Shown: positions 42,682 to 50,070 of the stretch, piece after piece
Layout of the letters: each line of letters begins with the position of its first letter
Numbering within the stretch: position 1 is the stretch's first letter
Assembly: GCF_000590555.1 (NCBI RefSeq)
Contig: NC_022198.1
Span: 454,338-518,337 of the forward strand
DNA from: Corynebacterium argentoratense DSM 44202
GTDB taxonomy: Bacteria > Actinomycetota > Actinomycetes > Mycobacteriales > Mycobacteriaceae
Direction of reading: 5' to 3'
Length of the DNA: 64,000 nt
Made by a program: the position numbers and the translations under genes
The notes under the pieces: model-generated
Seen by the model: only the letters and a program-made list of their open reading frames with translations
Told to the model about the DNA's origin: nothing
Database searches by the model: none

Positions 42682-43246
42682 ATTTGACCACAGGTATCAG
42701 GGCTTGGATGTGGACGCCATGCGCAAACGGCGTGATGCCTGGACTCAGGTCTTAGCCAGCGCGGGAGTGGCCCCGGAATACCTAGCTAAGGCCGTATCGG
42801 TGGTGTATGGGACCGGGGACCGTGGCCCGTACAACCCTTTGGGCGCGGTGCTGGATGAAGCCCGGAATGTGCGGCAAAGGGCTAGTCAGGGCGCGGTTGT
42901 TCGGGAGCTGACGGCGACGCCGCGTAACACGGGCGGGCCGTCTAAGGCTGTCTATGAAGCCACGGGAACACTAGGGGTGGGTTGCCCCCGCTGTGGCGCC
43001 CGGCCCGGTTTGCCGTGCGTTGGCGCTTATGGGCCTAGGCAGGCGCCTCACATGGAGCGCTACGATCTAGCGCACCCTAAAAACGGGGGTTTTAAGCCCT
43101 CCAAACCCCCAGACCCACACAAACCCCCACGGGGGGCCAAAAAGTCCGCGACGCGGCAAGCTGGGGCCGATTCTGGCCCCTTTAACACTGAAGAGAGGAG
43201 CCAGCAATGGCAGAAACTGCTCAAAACGCGGGAACTACCCCACTAG
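42626..43246 (+). CDS. Zinc-finger phage replication-associated protein
   Basis: 206 residues. Residues 1-95 are helical (SLVDWKRVATQLLTLVAEFD; YGTGDRGPYNPLGAVLDEARN) and could bind the initiator or helicase. Around residue 118 is a small zinc finger of a type common in actinophages, GCPRCGARPGLPCVGAYG with a later His and Arg (APHMERYDLA). The end is basic and Pro/Lys-rich. The ATG at 42626 has a GGAAGGAGG site and overlaps the initiator gene. Position fits a helicase loader, but this is inference. Confidence 0.7.
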   Translation: MSLVDWKRVATQLLTLVAEFDHRYQGLDVDAMRKRRDAWTQVLASAGVAPEYLAKAVSVVYGTGDRGPYNPLGAVLDEARNVRQRASQGAVVRELTATPRNTGGPSKAVYEATGTLGVGCPRCGARPGLPCVGAYGPRQAPHMERYDLAHPKNGGFKPSKPPDPHKPPRGAKKSATRQAGADSGPFNTEERSQQWQKLLKTRELPH

Positions 43247-43707
43247 AGACGACTGGATTCTGGGAGGCGTACACGGCTTTCAGCGAGACACTACGGGAGT
43301 TGAGGGGACTAGCGGATCGAGCTATGGAGGACATGGTGGACATGGACGACGGTCTGTGCAACGCCTGTGCCTACATGGAAAACGCTCCAATGTCCGAGGA
43401 GATGAGACAAAAAACAACACAGGCGATGGAAGGTCACAAAAAGCAACTAGGCGCGCTAGGCCAACGGGTAAACGACGTTTGGGTGGCAATTTCGCTAGCC
43501 CTAACCGGGCTGGAAGACTGCTCCCTCCTGATAGATGACATGGGGGAATACGGCGTAAACGCTAAAGCCTATGAACGCCTTAAAAGGGTCAAATGGGACT
43601 TGGAGGTGGCGGAACGCTCGGGGCGTGGCGCTAGTGTCATCGAAAAAATAGACGAAGCAATAAAGCAGCTAAAGCACAACGCTAGTATCGCTTTTCTTCA
43701 CACATAA
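43207..43707 (+). CDS. Phage protein, unknown function
   Basis: 166 residues, all helical and acidic (RELRGLADRAMEDMVDMDDG; EKIDEAIKQLKHNASIAF), with three cysteines in one short stretch (CNACAYMENAP and ALTGLEDCS). It overlaps the zinc-finger gene by 40 bases and precedes ssb. No family recognised. Confidence 0.65.
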   Translation: MAETAQNAGTTPLETTGFWEAYTAFSETLRELRGLADRAMEDMVDMDDGLCNACAYMENAPMSEEMRQKTTQAMEGHKKQLGALGQRVNDVWVAISLALTGLEDCSLLIDDMGEYGVNAKAYERLKRVKWDLEVAERSGRGASVIEKIDEAIKQLKHNASIAFLHT

Positions 43708-43725
43708 TTAGAACAGGAGTCGAAC

Positions 43726-44190
43726 ATGAGCAATAAGCACGTAACCCTACTAGGGTCTACATCTTCCAAGAAACCACCCGCGCTAACTCGCACCCGCGAC
43801 GGGCGCCCCATGACACGATTCACTATCACCACGAGCGACCGGATCAAGGATAAAACGGGAACATGGACAGACGGGCCGCTACAGTTCTACAGTTGCTTGG
43901 CCTTTGATTCCCTGGCGGAAAACATTGTTAACACTTGCAGTAGCCCGGTGGAGCTGCTGGTGGAAGGCGTGGAAACGCGGGAAGAGTGGCAGAGCAGCGA
44001 GGGGCCGCGCAAGTCAGTATCCATTAAGGTCAGTAGCGCGGGCGTTAGCCTACGTAGGCAGTACGCTAATGTGACAAAGCAGCAGGGTGGCGGCGGGCAA
44101 CAGGTCACACAACAGTCCCCGGTTAATGATCCGTGGGGCGGTGCCCCTACGGGCGGGTTTGGTGGTGGTGATGATGAGCCACCGTTTTAG
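43726..44190 (+). CDS. ssb: Single-stranded DNA-binding protein
   Basis: 154 residues. An OB-fold domain occupies residues 1-115 (KHVTLLGSTS; FTITTSDRIKDKTGTWTDG; FDSLAENIVN; VELLVEGVETREEW), then a Gly/Gln linker and the classical acidic tip DDEPPF used to recruit partner proteins. The ATG has an AGGAG site. It works with ERF and the replication proteins of this cluster. Confidence 0.92.
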   Translation: MSNKHVTLLGSTSSKKPPALTRTRDGRPMTRFTITTSDRIKDKTGTWTDGPLQFYSCLAFDSLAENIVNTCSSPVELLVEGVETREEWQSSEGPRKSVSIKVSSAGVSLRRQYANVTKQQGGGGQQVTQQSPVNDPWGGAPTGGFGGGDDEPPF

Positions 44191-44557
44191 TGTATGTTTG
44201 GCTAGCGAAGGCTGGGTAAACGTAGTTCTGGTGTTCCCAGAAGGGGTGGGGCTACCGCCTGAGGCGGTCGATCTGAAAAACCCTCCAACTGTGCAAGGCG
44301 GGTATGCAACTTTTGGCATTCCTGAATGCTATGTAAAAAGATGGCGGGGAAAAGTTAAAGAAGCAATTAGTTCAGGTAGCAAAAATGTAAAACTTGAAGT
44401 GCTTCAGTGGAGGTTCGAGCTAGACCTTCACCCTGGCCGTCTAAGTCTTACTAGTAACACCACGGACTTTGAAAGCATAACCCTAGAGTCGCCTAACTTT
44501 TCCTTAGAATGGCTGTTAGGGGAACTGGAGAGGGCGTTCAATAGTGCGTCCGTTTGA
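44174..44557 (+). CDS. Phage protein, unknown function
   Basis: 127 residues: MSHRFSVCLASEGWVNVVLVF at the start, a beta-rich middle, and LEVLQWRFELDLHPGRLSL. It overlaps the ssb end by 17 bases and the RusA start by 14. ATG at 44171 is equally possible. The codon use is more AT-rich than its neighbours. I do not recognise it. Confidence 0.6.
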   Translation: MSHRFSVCLASEGWVNVVLVFPEGVGLPPEAVDLKNPPTVQGGYATFGIPECYVKRWRGKVKEAISSGSKNVKLEVLQWRFELDLHPGRLSLTSNTTDFESITLESPNFSLEWLLGELERAFNSASV

Positions 44558-45002
44558 TGATCCCCACGCGCCCCGCGCCCTAATGGTGTTGCCCTGGGAC
44601 AAACCCCCCTTATCGCTGAATGTGCGTAAACATCACCACGCCCACGCTACAGACGTTAAAGCTGTGCGTGGGCTTACTGCCTTAAATGCGCAGCAGGGGG
44701 GTCTCCACATGATGGGGTGGGAACGCTACGGGCGCTTATCCGTGAGGCTGCACTACCTACCACGGGATAAAAGACGGCGTGACACGGACAACCTAGTCGC
44801 AACCCTTAAGGCTGTATGTGACGGGCTGGTAGACGCGGGACTGGCCCCGGATGACACACCCGCCTACATGTCGAAGCCTGAGCCAATTATCCACCCGGCG
44901 GTAAAAGGCTTAGCGCCGCTAATGTGGCTGGAACTAGCCACCGTGCCGCCGGGGAACTATCAACTAGCAGGAGGGCTAAGCAGTGAGCTTAATCGTTCAT
45001 GA
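44544..45002 (+). CDS. RusA family Holliday junction resolvase
   Basis: 152 residues. The RusA pattern is visible: SLNVRKHHHAHA near the start and the acidic metal-binding block RRDTDNLVATLKAVCDGLVDAGLAPDD (Asp residues in RDTDN and GLAPDD). It cuts four-way junctions in phage recombination. The start is GTG overlapping the previous gene. Confidence 0.88.
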   Translation: MRPFDDPHAPRALMVLPWDKPPLSLNVRKHHHAHATDVKAVRGLTALNAQQGGLHMMGWERYGRLSVRLHYLPRDKRRRDTDNLVATLKAVCDGLVDAGLAPDDTPAYMSKPEPIIHPAVKGLAPLMWLELATVPPGNYQLAGGLSSELNRS

Positions 45003-45186
45003 CAATATGACGGCGTCCGAGATTGAGCAGGCAAACGCCCTAATCAATAGGTTAAGTCGTGGTCTACTCATGTCTATTACTTATTTAACGATGATGGAAG
45101 AGTATGGGGCGCTAGCTAGCCTCGGGGAATATGTAGACCCCCGAGACTTGAAGCTGTGCGAGACGAACAAAAATACGGGGGAATAA
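44983..45186 (+). CDS. Small phage protein, unknown function
   Basis: 67 residues from a GTG that overlaps the RusA gene by 20 bases. Helical (TASEIEQANALINRLSRGLL), no motif. Its stop shares a base with the next start (TAATG). Confidence 0.55.
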   Translation: MSLIVHDNMTASEIEQANALINRLSRGLLMSITYLTMMEEYGALASLGEYVDPRDLKLCETNKNTGE

Positions 45187-45569
45187 TGACGGGCATTTAC
45201 CCGGAAACTAGCGCGGTTGGGGCGGCGTTTGACATACCAGACAGCTATGCCGACGCGCCCTGGCCGCACGGTGTCGATTGGGCGTGCGCGGAAATACATG
45301 GCGTGATCTACGCCCTACAGGAACTAGCCACGGCTGGGTGTGTGATGGAACGCCCTACTATGCGTGTCGTAAATCACTACTACAGCTTGGCGTTAAAAAT
45401 CAGCGCCGCCTTACCAGACCGGCCTCGTTGTGCGCTCCCGGGGCACGCATACGGCTACCGGGATACCTTGTTGCGTTTGGTGAATTCCGCACCCGCGCGG
45501 ATGAAGGAGCTTAATAACTGGCTGGCCTGGAAGGCTACAGAACTCGACGAAATGGAGGGCACACGATGA
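45186..45569 (+). CDS. Phage protein, unknown function
   Basis: 127 residues: MTGIYPETSAVGAAFDIP, then helices (CAEIHGVIYALQELATAGC; NHYYSLALKISAALPD). The ATG at 45186 is coupled to the gene before, and its stop overlaps the next start. No family recognised. Confidence 0.6.
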   Translation: MTGIYPETSAVGAAFDIPDSYADAPWPHGVDWACAEIHGVIYALQELATAGCVMERPTMRVVNHYYSLALKISAALPDRPRCALPGHAYGYRDTLLRLVNSAPARMKELNNWLAWKATELDEMEGTR

Positions 45570-45802
45570 CAGACGAAGAAAAGCAGGCGTATAAGGCGAT
45601 TTTGAAACAGCTCCATGACGCTTTACCGCCCGGCCCGTTTTCCGCCGGATTGGTGAGCAATGCCTCCATTGTCCGGGACGTAGACGGCGTTCCCGTGGTG
45701 GCGGTGAAGAAACTAGCGGGAATGGACATCGCCAATGTAAAAGCTTTTACAGACCTAATCATTTGGGCGTCTAACGAACTGGAAGGACAGGCTAATGAGT
45801 GA
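45566..45802 (+). CDS. Small phage protein, unknown function
   Basis: 78 residues, with an acidic helical start (MTDEEKQAYKAILKQLHDAL) and a beta-like middle (SIVRDVDGVPVVAVKKLAG). It overlaps both neighbours by a few bases, so it is part of a tightly coupled run of early genes. Confidence 0.6.
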   Translation: MTDEEKQAYKAILKQLHDALPPGPFSAGLVSNASIVRDVDGVPVVAVKKLAGMDIANVKAFTDLIIWASNELEGQANE

Positions 45803-45971
45803 CATGTGGGAATTCACACTACAAGCGTTGGAAAAATACGCGGGCGGGAAAAAAATAACCCAAACGCAAACCCAACTATTGCTAGACCGTGGCCTAATCG
45901 ACCACGGGGGAACTATCACAGACACAGGGCATAAGGCGCTAGCCCGCGCTTGGGGAATGGTGGAGGCATGA
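45795..45971 (+). CDS. Small phage protein, unknown function
   Basis: 58 residues starting [18 protein letters not shown], then [18 protein letters not shown] and a helical end. ATG at 45795 has a GGAAGGACAGG site, and the stop overlaps the methylase start (GCATGA), so it is coupled on both sides. Short but well placed. Confidence 0.6.
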   Translation: MSDMWEFTLQALEKYAGGKKITQTQTQLLLDRGLIDHGGTITDTGHKALARAWGMVEA

Positions 45972-46732
45972 TAAAAGTTATCCACGGGGACACGCTAAAA
46001 GTCCTACCCACCCTAGACACTGATAGCGTGGACGCTGTCATCACAGACCCGCCTTATTCCAGTGGTGGTTTACATTCCACTAACCGGAAACAGTCAACTG
46101 GACAAAAGTACATGAGAGTTCAAGAGAACTACGTTGACTTTTCCGGCGACAACAGGGACCAGCGCAGTTTTCTACTATGGTTCAACCTTTGGTTAACGGA
46201 AGCCCTAAGGATAACCAAACCCGGGGGAATTATCGCCGTATTTACGGATTGGAGGCAGCTACCCTCCGTGACGGACGCCCTACAGGTAGGTGGCGTGGTG
46301 TGGCGTGGCATAGTGCCCTGGCACAAACCAAATGGGCGTAGGTGCAAGGGGCGCTATGCAAACATGTGTGAATACGTTGTGTGGGGGACCAATGGCGCCC
46401 GCCCACTAGAAGGGGGCGCACTAGGCGGGTTTTGGCAACAGTCCACCCCCGCTAAGGCTAAACGGTTCCACATGACCGAGAAGCCAGTTGAACTTATGGA
46501 GTTCCTATTAGGGCTAGTCCCTGAGGGTGGGACGGTCCTAGACCCCTTTGCCGGGTCTGGCAGCACCCTAGTTGCGGCGCAAAACCTGGGACTAAACGCT
46601 ATCGGCGTGGAAGCCCTAGCCCATAACGTTCAGATAACGAAAGACCGGCTGGCCGCTAATGAGCAAACCCTCTGGGCTAAGCATGCCGAAGTAGTCAAGG
46701 AAGGAGAAGACAATGAAGATCACAGTGTATAG
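45968..46732 (+). CDS. Orphan DNA methyltransferase (N4/N6, beta-type order)
   Basis: 254 residues. Catalytic motif IV DPPY lies near residue 30 ([12 protein letters not shown]) and the SAM-binding motif I near 195 ([20 protein letters not shown], shortened DPFAGSGST). This catalytic-then-SAM order is the beta class of DNA amino-methylases. A target-recognition segment lies at about 60-170. No restriction enzyme gene is adjacent, so it is an orphan phage methylase, likely protecting phage DNA or modulating packaging or transcription. Recognition sequence unknown. Confidence 0.88.
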   Translation: MIKVIHGDTLKVLPTLDTDSVDAVITDPPYSSGGLHSTNRKQSTGQKYMRVQENYVDFSGDNRDQRSFLLWFNLWLTEALRITKPGGIIAVFTDWRQLPSVTDALQVGGVVWRGIVPWHKPNGRRCKGRYANMCEYVVWGTNGARPLEGGALGGFWQQSTPAKAKRFHMTEKPVELMEFLLGLVPEGGTVLDPFAGSGSTLVAAQNLGLNAIGVEALAHNVQITKDRLAANEQTLWAKHAEVVKEGEDNEDHSV

Positions 46733-46958
46733 CACGCCTAACTGTGTTGCTTGTAGGCAAACAAAAAGACTACTCACACGACAAGGCACACCCTACATGG
46801 AAGCCCATATATCAGAAGCACCCTACACTATCCCAGAGCTAAAGGAGCTGGGATACCAGACGTCCCCCTTTGTGCAAGTCCTAGACAGCACAGGGGGCTT
46901 AATTGATGAATGGGCCGGGTTTAAACCAGATCGAATTAAGGCGATAGCAGCACACTAG
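46713..46958 (+). CDS. NrdH-like glutaredoxin
   Basis: 81 residues with the redox site CVAC in [16 protein letters not shown], the cis-proline SPFVQVL and the WAGFKPDRI end typical of NrdH. NrdH reduces ribonucleotide reductase; a phage copy would boost dNTP supply, in keeping with the dUTPase four genes on. CVAC differs from the usual CVQC/CMQC in the middle residues. It overlaps the methylase end. Confidence 0.85.
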   Translation: MKITVYSTPNCVACRQTKRLLTRQGTPYMEAHISEAPYTIPELKELGYQTSPFVQVLDSTGGLIDEWAGFKPDRIKAIAAH

Positions 46959-47007
46959 CGGGAATGACACCCGCGCTCAACAAGACAAACCCCTAGGAGA
47001 CTAGAAC

Positions 47008-47310
47008 GTGAACGTTTTAGAAAATAATGACCTGCGCGCCCTGTTTGATCGCTATGGCCTTGACTACAGTGTCGATTCTGCGCCCGGCTATTGCACGGTC
47101 GCCACTCTCGACCTTAACTGCATGGGTGCGTATGACGTAAATCTAGAGTTTCACGAGGATCACGTGGTTATCGAGCTCTGGGTGGACCATGACATCGAGT
47201 ATGTGCCTCAATGCCTCCAGACTGATTACTGGTTGAGGATTAAGGCGCCTATTTGGATGGCGGATCATATCGCGTATGTAACCGCCCGCCAGCAAAAGGA
47301 AGAGAGCTAA
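47008..47310 (+). CDS. Phage protein, unknown function
   Basis: 100 residues, acidic, beta-rich (GYCTVATLDLNCMGAYDVNLEF; HVVIELWVDHDIEYVP). Start GTG at 47008 is preceded by a CTAGGAGA site. No known motif. It lies between the NrdH-like and dUTPase genes. Confidence 0.6.
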   Translation: MNVLENNDLRALFDRYGLDYSVDSAPGYCTVATLDLNCMGAYDVNLEFHEDHVVIELWVDHDIEYVPQCLQTDYWLRIKAPIWMADHIAYVTARQQKEES

Positions 47311-47314
47311 AACC

Positions 47315-47683
47315 GTGTCTACTTCTAACCCTTGGATCCGGTACAGGGATGTTCTCGAAGTCATTGAACGCAGCACTAACCAGGCTATGAGCGAGAAGCT
47401 CTCAGCGCAAAGCCAAAGCGACTGGGTCTACTGGGATGGGATTAAGGAAAACTGCCGGGTAATGGGCGTTAACGTTGCCGGCCTCGCTGTGACTACGCCA
47501 CAGCCTCCAACCGCTGAAATGATTGAAGCCCGCACCCTAGCCAGGGTGATCGACTGTATTGACGCGATTACTGAAAAGGCTTTAAGCAGCCGTGAAGAAC
47601 AGGCACAGGCAGCCATGCTATTGGGGCTTAAAAACCTCCGCGCTGAACTCCGCAGCAAACAGGACAAACTACTAGGAGAATAA
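47315..47683 (+). CDS. Phage protein, unknown function
   Basis: 122 residues, mostly helical, with an Arg/Glu-rich second half (RTLARVIDCIDAITEKALSS; MLLGLKNLRAELRSKQDKL). GTG start. It precedes dut by two bases. No family recognised. Confidence 0.6.
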   Translation: MSTSNPWIRYRDVLEVIERSTNQAMSEKLSAQSQSDWVYWDGIKENCRVMGVNVAGLAVTTPQPPTAEMIEARTLARVIDCIDAITEKALSSREEQAQAAMLLGLKNLRAELRSKQDKLLGE

Positions 47684-47685
47684 CC

Positions 47686-48105
47686 ATGAGCACCCCTATT
47701 GCCTACACCGGCCACGCCCCTGTGAAAGCTCACGCCACGGACGCGGGCTATGACCTTGTGGCTACAGCAGCTAAAACACTAGCCCCCGGCCAACGTGCAC
47801 TCATACCCACCGGGCTACACATCAACCTACCCGCTGGCACCGTCGGTTACGTGTGCCCACGCAGCGGCCTGGCTGCAAAACACGGCATCACCGTACTCAA
47901 CGCCCCCGGCGTCATCGACCCCGGCTACATCGGTGAAATCTTCGTCAATCTTATCAACCTGGACGAATGCCCCTACGTGATCCTTGAGGGGGACAGGATC
48001 GCACAGCTCATCATTCACAACACCGTAGACGTCGATTGGCAGCGCGTCTCAGAGTTTGAAGAAACACAACGCGGCGATAACGGCCACGGATCAACCGGGG
48101 CATAA
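47686..48105 (+). CDS. dut: dUTP diphosphatase
   Basis: 139 residues of the trimeric dUTPase family, which splits dUTP to dUMP and pyrophosphate and keeps uracil out of DNA. Motifs in order: DAGYDLVA (1), PRSGLAAKHGI (2), APGVIDPGYIGEI (3), EGDRIAQLII (4) and a C-terminal RGDNGHGSTG (5), which is a slight variant of the usual RGxGGFGSTG. GGAG site before the ATG. A long hairpin follows. Confidence 0.93.
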   Translation: MSTPIAYTGHAPVKAHATDAGYDLVATAAKTLAPGQRALIPTGLHINLPAGTVGYVCPRSGLAAKHGITVLNAPGVIDPGYIGEIFVNLINLDECPYVILEGDRIAQLIIHNTVDVDWQRVSEFEETQRGDNGHGSTGA

Positions 48106-48111
48106 ACCCAA

Positions 48112-48148
48112 TGACCCCTCTAGCAACATAAACACGCTAGAGGGGTCA
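48112..48148 (+). terminator. Perfect 13-bp hairpin after dut
   Basis: TGACCCCTCTAGC (48112-48124) pairs with GCTAGAGGGGTCA (48136-48148), loop of 11. No U-run follows, so it may be an RNA stabiliser, a Rho-linked end or a processing site. Confidence 0.5.
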
Positions 48149-48187
48149 AGACTATATAGCCCCACACAAACGCAACAGGAGGGACAC

Positions 48188-48367
48188 ATGCACCCTACCC
48201 CCACACCCGAAAAGCTCAACAGGCTACACCTAGAGCTGGACTGGTGGGAGCGGGAACTAAACACACCCGATGAAGAAACTAAGGGTAGAGGGTTCGAAGA
48301 ATTCAACGCGGGGATATACCACGCGATAGTGGAATTCAAGACCATACTAGACAGACTAGGACTATAA
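48188..48367 (+). CDS. Small phage protein, unknown function
   Basis: 59 residues: MHPTPTPEKLNRLHLELDWW, acidic and helical. The ATG at 48188 has an ideal AGGAGG site. It begins a tract of extreme A/C richness on the plus strand. No family recognised. Confidence 0.6.
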   Translation: MHPTPTPEKLNRLHLELDWWERELNTPDEETKGRGFEEFNAGIYHAIVEFKTILDRLGL

Positions 48368-48369
48368 CC

Positions 48370-48924
48370 ATGTATGCCACATACATAGACCTATTCAAAG
48401 ACATAGACAAGCTAACGGACGCCCTACACACAGCCCGCGCAAACATCACAGCCCCCACCACACCACCAGAAGTCCACACCCGTGCCCCCTACGGCCCCAA
48501 ACCACCGTGTAACCTACACTGGCTAAACACCACCATAGAGGCAGAAGGCAGTCTAAAAGAACTCACCACGGCGCTAGCAGAACTACTAGACGCCCCACCC
48601 CCACGCCATAGGCACACCACATGGCTATACCACAAAGCCGGGGACATCGTAGACAACAAGGAAGCCAACCAGTTGGCCCACGAGGATCTATCAACAATCA
48701 CCCACAGCCTACAACCACCCACACCCACCACAGACACCACACCCCCCACCACATGGGAGGCAGAACACAGCATCCTCCACAAACTCAAACGGCTAGGCTA
48801 CACCACAACAAGCAAAGAACTACACACCCTAGCCACACGCGGGCACATAGAACAAGCGTGGACACACAAAGGCAAACACTACAAACTAGCCCAGGTAGTA
48901 GACTACCTAACGCAAACCACTTGA
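48370..48924 (+). CDS. Phage protein with C-terminal HTH-like end
   Basis: 184 residues, Thr/Pro/His rich. A helical N-terminus (YIDLFKDIDKLTDALHTARA), a middle with many Thr-Thr-Pro repeats, and an end that resembles a helix-turn-helix (LGYTTTSKELHTLATRGHIE then WTHKGKHYKLAQVVDYL). Codon use is skewed to ACC/ACA and CAC. It is the last early gene; a strong promoter overlaps its stop codon region. Confidence 0.6.
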   Translation: MYATYIDLFKDIDKLTDALHTARANITAPTTPPEVHTRAPYGPKPPCNLHWLNTTIEAEGSLKELTTALAELLDAPPPRHRHTTWLYHKAGDIVDNKEANQLAHEDLSTITHSLQPPTPTTDTTPPTTWEAEHSILHKLKRLGYTTTSKELHTLATRGHIEQAWTHKGKHYKLAQVVDYLTQTT

Positions 48925-48951
48925 CACGCATACACCACCACATGCTATAAT
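48921..48951 (+). promoter_or_regulatory. Strong sigma-A-like promoter before the late genes
   Basis: TTGACA at 48921-48926 and TATAAT at 48946-48951 are both exact consensus, with a 19-base spacer. The -35 box overlaps the stop of the preceding gene. Transcription would start near 48958 and enter about 220 bases of untranslated, structured DNA before the HNH gene. Confidence 0.75.
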
Positions 48952-48957
48952 TGCAAA

Positions 48958-49140
48958 CAGTGCCCCCACTGTGGGGTGCCGTCATGGGTTACCAAAGTAA
49001 ACGTTCCACTATCGCTAGCGGTCTTACTCTGGCAGCTTCTAGGTGTGGCCATGCTGTCCCCTGCCAATAACGGCAGTGTATCGGAGAGACCCGCCGCCCC
49101 CGCCCACCACATACGGTAGACGGGGTTTCAAACTTACACA
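48958..49140 (+). ncRNA. Structured leader or small RNA of the late region
   Basis: No gene is visible. Local stems include GGTTACC self-pairing, TGGCAG with CTGCCA (around 49031 and 49060) and a long-range pair GCCGT (48977) with ACGGC (49069); CATGG near 48983 can pair with CCATG near 49048. It follows an exact-consensus promoter. It could be an independent phage RNA or the 5' leader of the HNH-terminase operon. Boundaries are approximate. Confidence 0.45.
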
Positions 49141-49179
49141 CACACAACAAAATACAAACACACACGGGAGGTACCACAC

Positions 49180-49470
49180 ATGCCATTCACAGACAGCCCC
49201 GCCGCCCGCCGTCTACGCAAACGCCTCCAAGCGCAATACAAAGAACAGAACAAGCCCTGCGCCATATGCGGACAACCCATCGACTACCAAGCGCCACGCA
49301 CCACATACCACCCAAACAGCCTAGACCTAGACCACATACAGCCAACAAAGACACACCCACACCTAGAACTAGTGGAAGATAACATACAACCCGTTCATGC
49401 CTCATGCAATAGACACAAGAGCGACGGTGTAGCAATACATCCAATAGGCAACACAAGCCGCATATGGTGA
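49180..49470 (+). CDS. HNH endonuclease next to terminase
   Basis: 96 residues. HNH motif: CAICGQPIDY (first Cys pair), LDLDHIQPTKTHPHLELVEDNIQPVHASCNRHKS (readable as SLDLDHIQP, ASCNRHKS). Such HNH proteins encoded before the terminase in HK97-like phages are needed for specific cos cleavage together with the large terminase. The ATG has a GGGAGG site. The 270 bases after it hold no gene and may contain cos. Confidence 0.9.
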   Translation: MPFTDSPAARRLRKRLQAQYKEQNKPCAICGQPIDYQAPRTTYHPNSLDLDHIQPTKTHPHLELVEDNIQPVHASCNRHKSDGVAIHPIGNTSRIW

Positions 49471-49740
49471 CTAAAGCGAACACAAAACATATAACATGCA
49501 AACACATGCATAATATACATAAAGCAAACCACAACACCCCCAAACACCCCCAAACAACAAAAGCCCAGGTCAAAGGGGGTGAGGGGTAAAAATCACGAAG
49601 GGAAAAAACCCGCAAAACTAAAGGGGTGGGGACGTGGTATTTCCCCCCATGGTTGCATAGCCCCCTGAATAATATGCAGGTTGTGGCGTGTTTTTGCTGG
49701 ACTTTTAGGGGTTTGTCCCCTGTTTCGGGAGGTGATAAAA

Positions 49741-50070
49741 ATGGCTACTAAACATGTTGGCGAGGTAGAGGCGGCTGTCTTGAAAGCCGTTGACGCCTCT
49801 GGGCTGATGGATGACCCCCGGAATAGTGGGGCGGTGGCTGTGGCTTTGTCGTACGCGCGTCAGATTGACGATAGTGAGCGCGCGTCGTCGGAGGATCGGA
49901 CTAAGGCGCTGTACCTGGGGCCGCATTTGCTAAAGACTTTGATGACGTTAGGTTTAACCCCCGGCGCGCCGTCTGATGATGCGCCTAAGACGCGGGGGCG
50001 GCCTAAGCGTAATAAGGCGGTGATGGATGGACTACGCGCAATTAATGGAGGCTTGGAGTCGTCAGGATGA
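49741..50070 (+). CDS. Terminase small subunit
   Basis: 109 residues: a helical, charged protein (VGEVEAAVLKAVDASGLMDD; ASSEDRTKALYLGPHLLKTL) with a basic tail (KTRGRPKRNKAVMDGL) for DNA binding. Size and location between HNH and large terminase identify it as the DNA-recognition subunit of the packaging motor. Start ATG at 49741 with GGGAGG. It overlaps the large subunit by 44 bases. Confidence 0.8.
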   Translation: MATKHVGEVEAAVLKAVDASGLMDDPRNSGAVAVALSYARQIDDSERASSEDRTKALYLGPHLLKTLMTLGLTPGAPSDDAPKTRGRPKRNKAVMDGLRAINGGLESSG

